Shown here: positions 62,889 through 64,000 of the stretch, one piece after another
How positions within the stretch are numbered: position 1 is the stretch's first letter
Layout of the letters: each line of letters begins with the position of its first letter
From: Betaproteobacteria bacterium
GTDB lineage: Bacteria > Pseudomonadota > Gammaproteobacteria > Burkholderiales > Rhodocyclaceae
Assembly (NCBI GenBank): GCA_020621405.1
Contig: JAHRYN010000007.1
Location: forward strand, 62,001 to 126,000
Length of the DNA: 64,000 bases
Direction of reading: 5' to 3'
Position numbers and translations under genes: made by a program
Notes under the pieces: model-generated
What the model saw: only the letters and a program-made list of their open reading frames with translations
The model's database searches: none
What the model was told of the DNA's origin: nothing

Positions 62889-63359
62889 TCATTCGCGATG
62901 GTAGGGATGGTTGGCTTCGAGGCTCACGGCACGATACAACGCTTCAGCCAGCAGCAGGCGGGCGAGCGCATGCGGCAGCGTCAGGCTGGACAGGCGGATC
63001 AGCTCGTGCGCGCGCGACTTCAGCGCCGGCGACAGACCATCGGGACCGCCGATCAGCAGCGCCACGTCGTCGCCTTCGCCGCGCCAGCGGCGCAGCCGCG
63101 CGGCCAGCGCCACGGTCGTCAGATCGTCGCCGCGTTCATCCAGCGCCACGATGCGCGCGCGCGCCGGCAGCGCCTGCTCGATGCGCACGCGTTCCGCTTC
63201 GAGCAGTGCCTCGACCGGTTTGCCCTGGGTGCGAGGCTCGGCCTTGACCTCGACGATGGTCAGCGGCGATTCGCGCGGCATGCGGCGGGCGAATTCCTGC
63301 ACGCCCGCGTCGACCCAATCGGGCATGCGGTGCCCGACGCAGATCACCAGCAGTTTCAA
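62889..63359 (-). CDS. rlmH: 23S rRNA pseudouridine-1915 N3-methyltransferase
   Basis: SPOUT methyltransferase of 156 aa (E. coli 155). Starts at a TTG (63359) overlapping the rsfS stop as TTGA; the sequence [15 protein letters not shown] matches the family N-terminus directly after it. SAM-binding motif [11 protein letters not shown] and the C-terminal NHPYHRE are diagnostic. Coupled to rsfS. Confidence 0.97.
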   Translation of the reverse strand: MKLLVICVGHRMPDWVDAGVQEFARRMPRESPLTIVEVKAEPRTQGKPVEALLEAERVRIEQALPARARIVALDERGDDLTTVALAARLRRWRGEGDDVALLIGGPDGLSPALKSRAHELIRLSSLTLPHALARLLLAEALYRAVSLEANHPYHRE

Positions 63360-63754
63360 CGCGTGCCCGGTCCGGTACCGCGCGCATGCACGCCGGCCGC
63401 GCGGGCGGCGGCGGACTTGTCCGACGGCTTGGCCGTACCCGACCACAGCTCTTCGAGGTTGTAGTAGGCGCGCACCGCCGGCTGCATCACATGCACCACG
63501 ATGTCACCGAGGTCCACCAGCACCCACTCGCCGGTTTCCTCGCCCTCGACACTGATCACGGTGGCGCCGGCTTCCCTGACCTTCTCCTGCACGTTGCGCG
63601 CGAGCGAACGGGTCTGCCGGTTCGAGTCACCGCTGGCAATGATCAGGCGGTCGAACAGCGAATTGAACTTCGAGGTGTCTATCACCTCGATGTCCTTGGC
63701 CTTGATGTCTTCCAGCGCATCGACCACCAGCGCCTGCAGTTTGTTGATTTCCAT
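63356..63754 (-). CDS. rsfS: Ribosomal silencing factor RsfS
   Basis: Binds L14 and blocks subunit joining when nutrients run low. 132 aa with the family blocks [30 protein letters not shown] and [15 protein letters not shown]. Carries an extra basic/Ala-rich tail of about 20 residues. Follows nadD by 8 bases and overlaps rlmH by 4. Confidence 0.96.
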   Translation of the reverse strand: MEINKLQALVVDALEDIKAKDIEVIDTSKFNSLFDRLIIASGDSNRQTRSLARNVQEKVREAGATVISVEGEETGEWVLVDLGDIVVHVMQPAVRAYYNLEELWSGTAKPSDKSAAARAAGVHARGTGPGTR

Positions 63755-63762
63755 ATGTTTTC

Positions 63763-64000
63763 TCAGTAGAGCCGATGATGGCTGATGTAATCCAGTACGG
63801 CGTCCGGTGCAAGATAGCGGCAGCTCGCGCCACGCGCCAGCCGCGCCCTCAGGTCGGTGGCCGATATCGCCAGCGGCGTCATGTCGAAACAGACGATGGC
63901 GCCGCCGGGCGCGGCACGCAGAGCATCCGCACTGTCGCGGCGGCGTGCCGCCAGTTCCGCGGCCAGCGCGTCGTTGAGAACGGCGGCGTCCGCTGCCTGG
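63763..64000 (-). CDS. nadD: Nicotinate-nucleotide adenylyltransferase (3' part)
   Basis: Only the last 78 codons lie in the window; the gene continues past the right edge. The translated end contains PLAISATDLRARLARGASCRYL and APDAVLDYISHHRLY, the ISxT-x-(I/L)R motif and C-terminus typical of NadD, which makes nicotinate adenine dinucleotide. First gene of the nadD-rsfS-rlmH unit in view. Confidence 0.93.
   Translation of the reverse strand, partial: QAADAAVLNDALAAELAARRRDSADALRAAPGGAIVCFDMTPLAISATDLRARLARGASCRYLAPDAVLDYISHHRLY

Overview
The window is dense, GC-rich chromosomal DNA from a betaproteobacterium. The gene content (divergent lpxL/metK, tonB-like/aroE/mtgA, thyA/folA, apbC/metG, nadD/rsfS/rlmH/maf/rng, a second infA, PEP-CTERM proteins, a sulfide dehydrogenase/soxYZ locus) fits Rhodocyclales-like bacteria. 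A Methyloversatilis- or Zoogloeaceae-type organism is a guess from memory, not a demonstrated placement. No phage, insertion sequence, CRISPR array or rRNA operon was seen; there is one tRNA gene.

Layout. 1-9.8 kb holds housekeeping genes: dapF, an lpxL-type acyltransferase, metK behind a SAM-II-like riboswitch, an orphan TRAP-type binding protein overlapping pmbA, yjgA/mog, and the tonB-like/aroE/mtgA operon. 9.9-16.6 kb holds uppP, a YqiA-like esterase, an unknown 489-aa protein, thyA/folA and an amino acid decarboxylase. 16.7-21 kb holds a PEP-CTERM protein, dcd, and a sulfur locus in which a flavocytochrome c sulfide dehydrogenase pair faces soxYZ. 21-31.4 kb holds apbC, metG, acylphosphatase, two unknown genes, a PbpC-type protein whose transpeptidase motifs are all lost, queD/queE, a YihE/SrkA-type kinase and a trypsin-like protease.

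31.4-42.7 kb is more accessory: infA behind a long leader, a DksA-like protein lacking most zinc cysteines, a methyltransferase, an Mre11/Rad50-like pair, a dehalogenase-family protein, two more PEP-CTERM-type proteins (one behind a sigma-54-like promoter), an MscS channel and small membrane proteins. 42.7-54.8 kb holds an esterase/Baeyer-Villiger monooxygenase fusion, an ABC exporter, tRNA-Leu(GAG), a NYN-domain protein, a Gcr-type membrane protein, a three-gene MacAB/Lol-like export operon, a TlpA thioredoxin and a DUF4197 protein. 55-60 kb holds ahcY behind a textbook SAH riboswitch and a tight operon made of a membrane c-heme sensor, a Ser/Thr kinase with cyclase-homology and repeat domains, and a zinc-ribbon membrane protein. 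60.2-64 kb holds DUF1232, rng, maf, rlmH, rsfS and the 3' part of nadD.

How it works together. The S-adenosylmethionine cycle is represented at both ends (metK, ahcY), each behind its own ligand-specific leader RNA. The most unusual candidates for new biology are the heme-sensor/kinase operon (56672-60059), the catalytically dead PbpC, the esterase-monooxygenase fusion with its nested palindrome, and the sulfide dehydrogenase/soxYZ unit with no other sox genes nearby.
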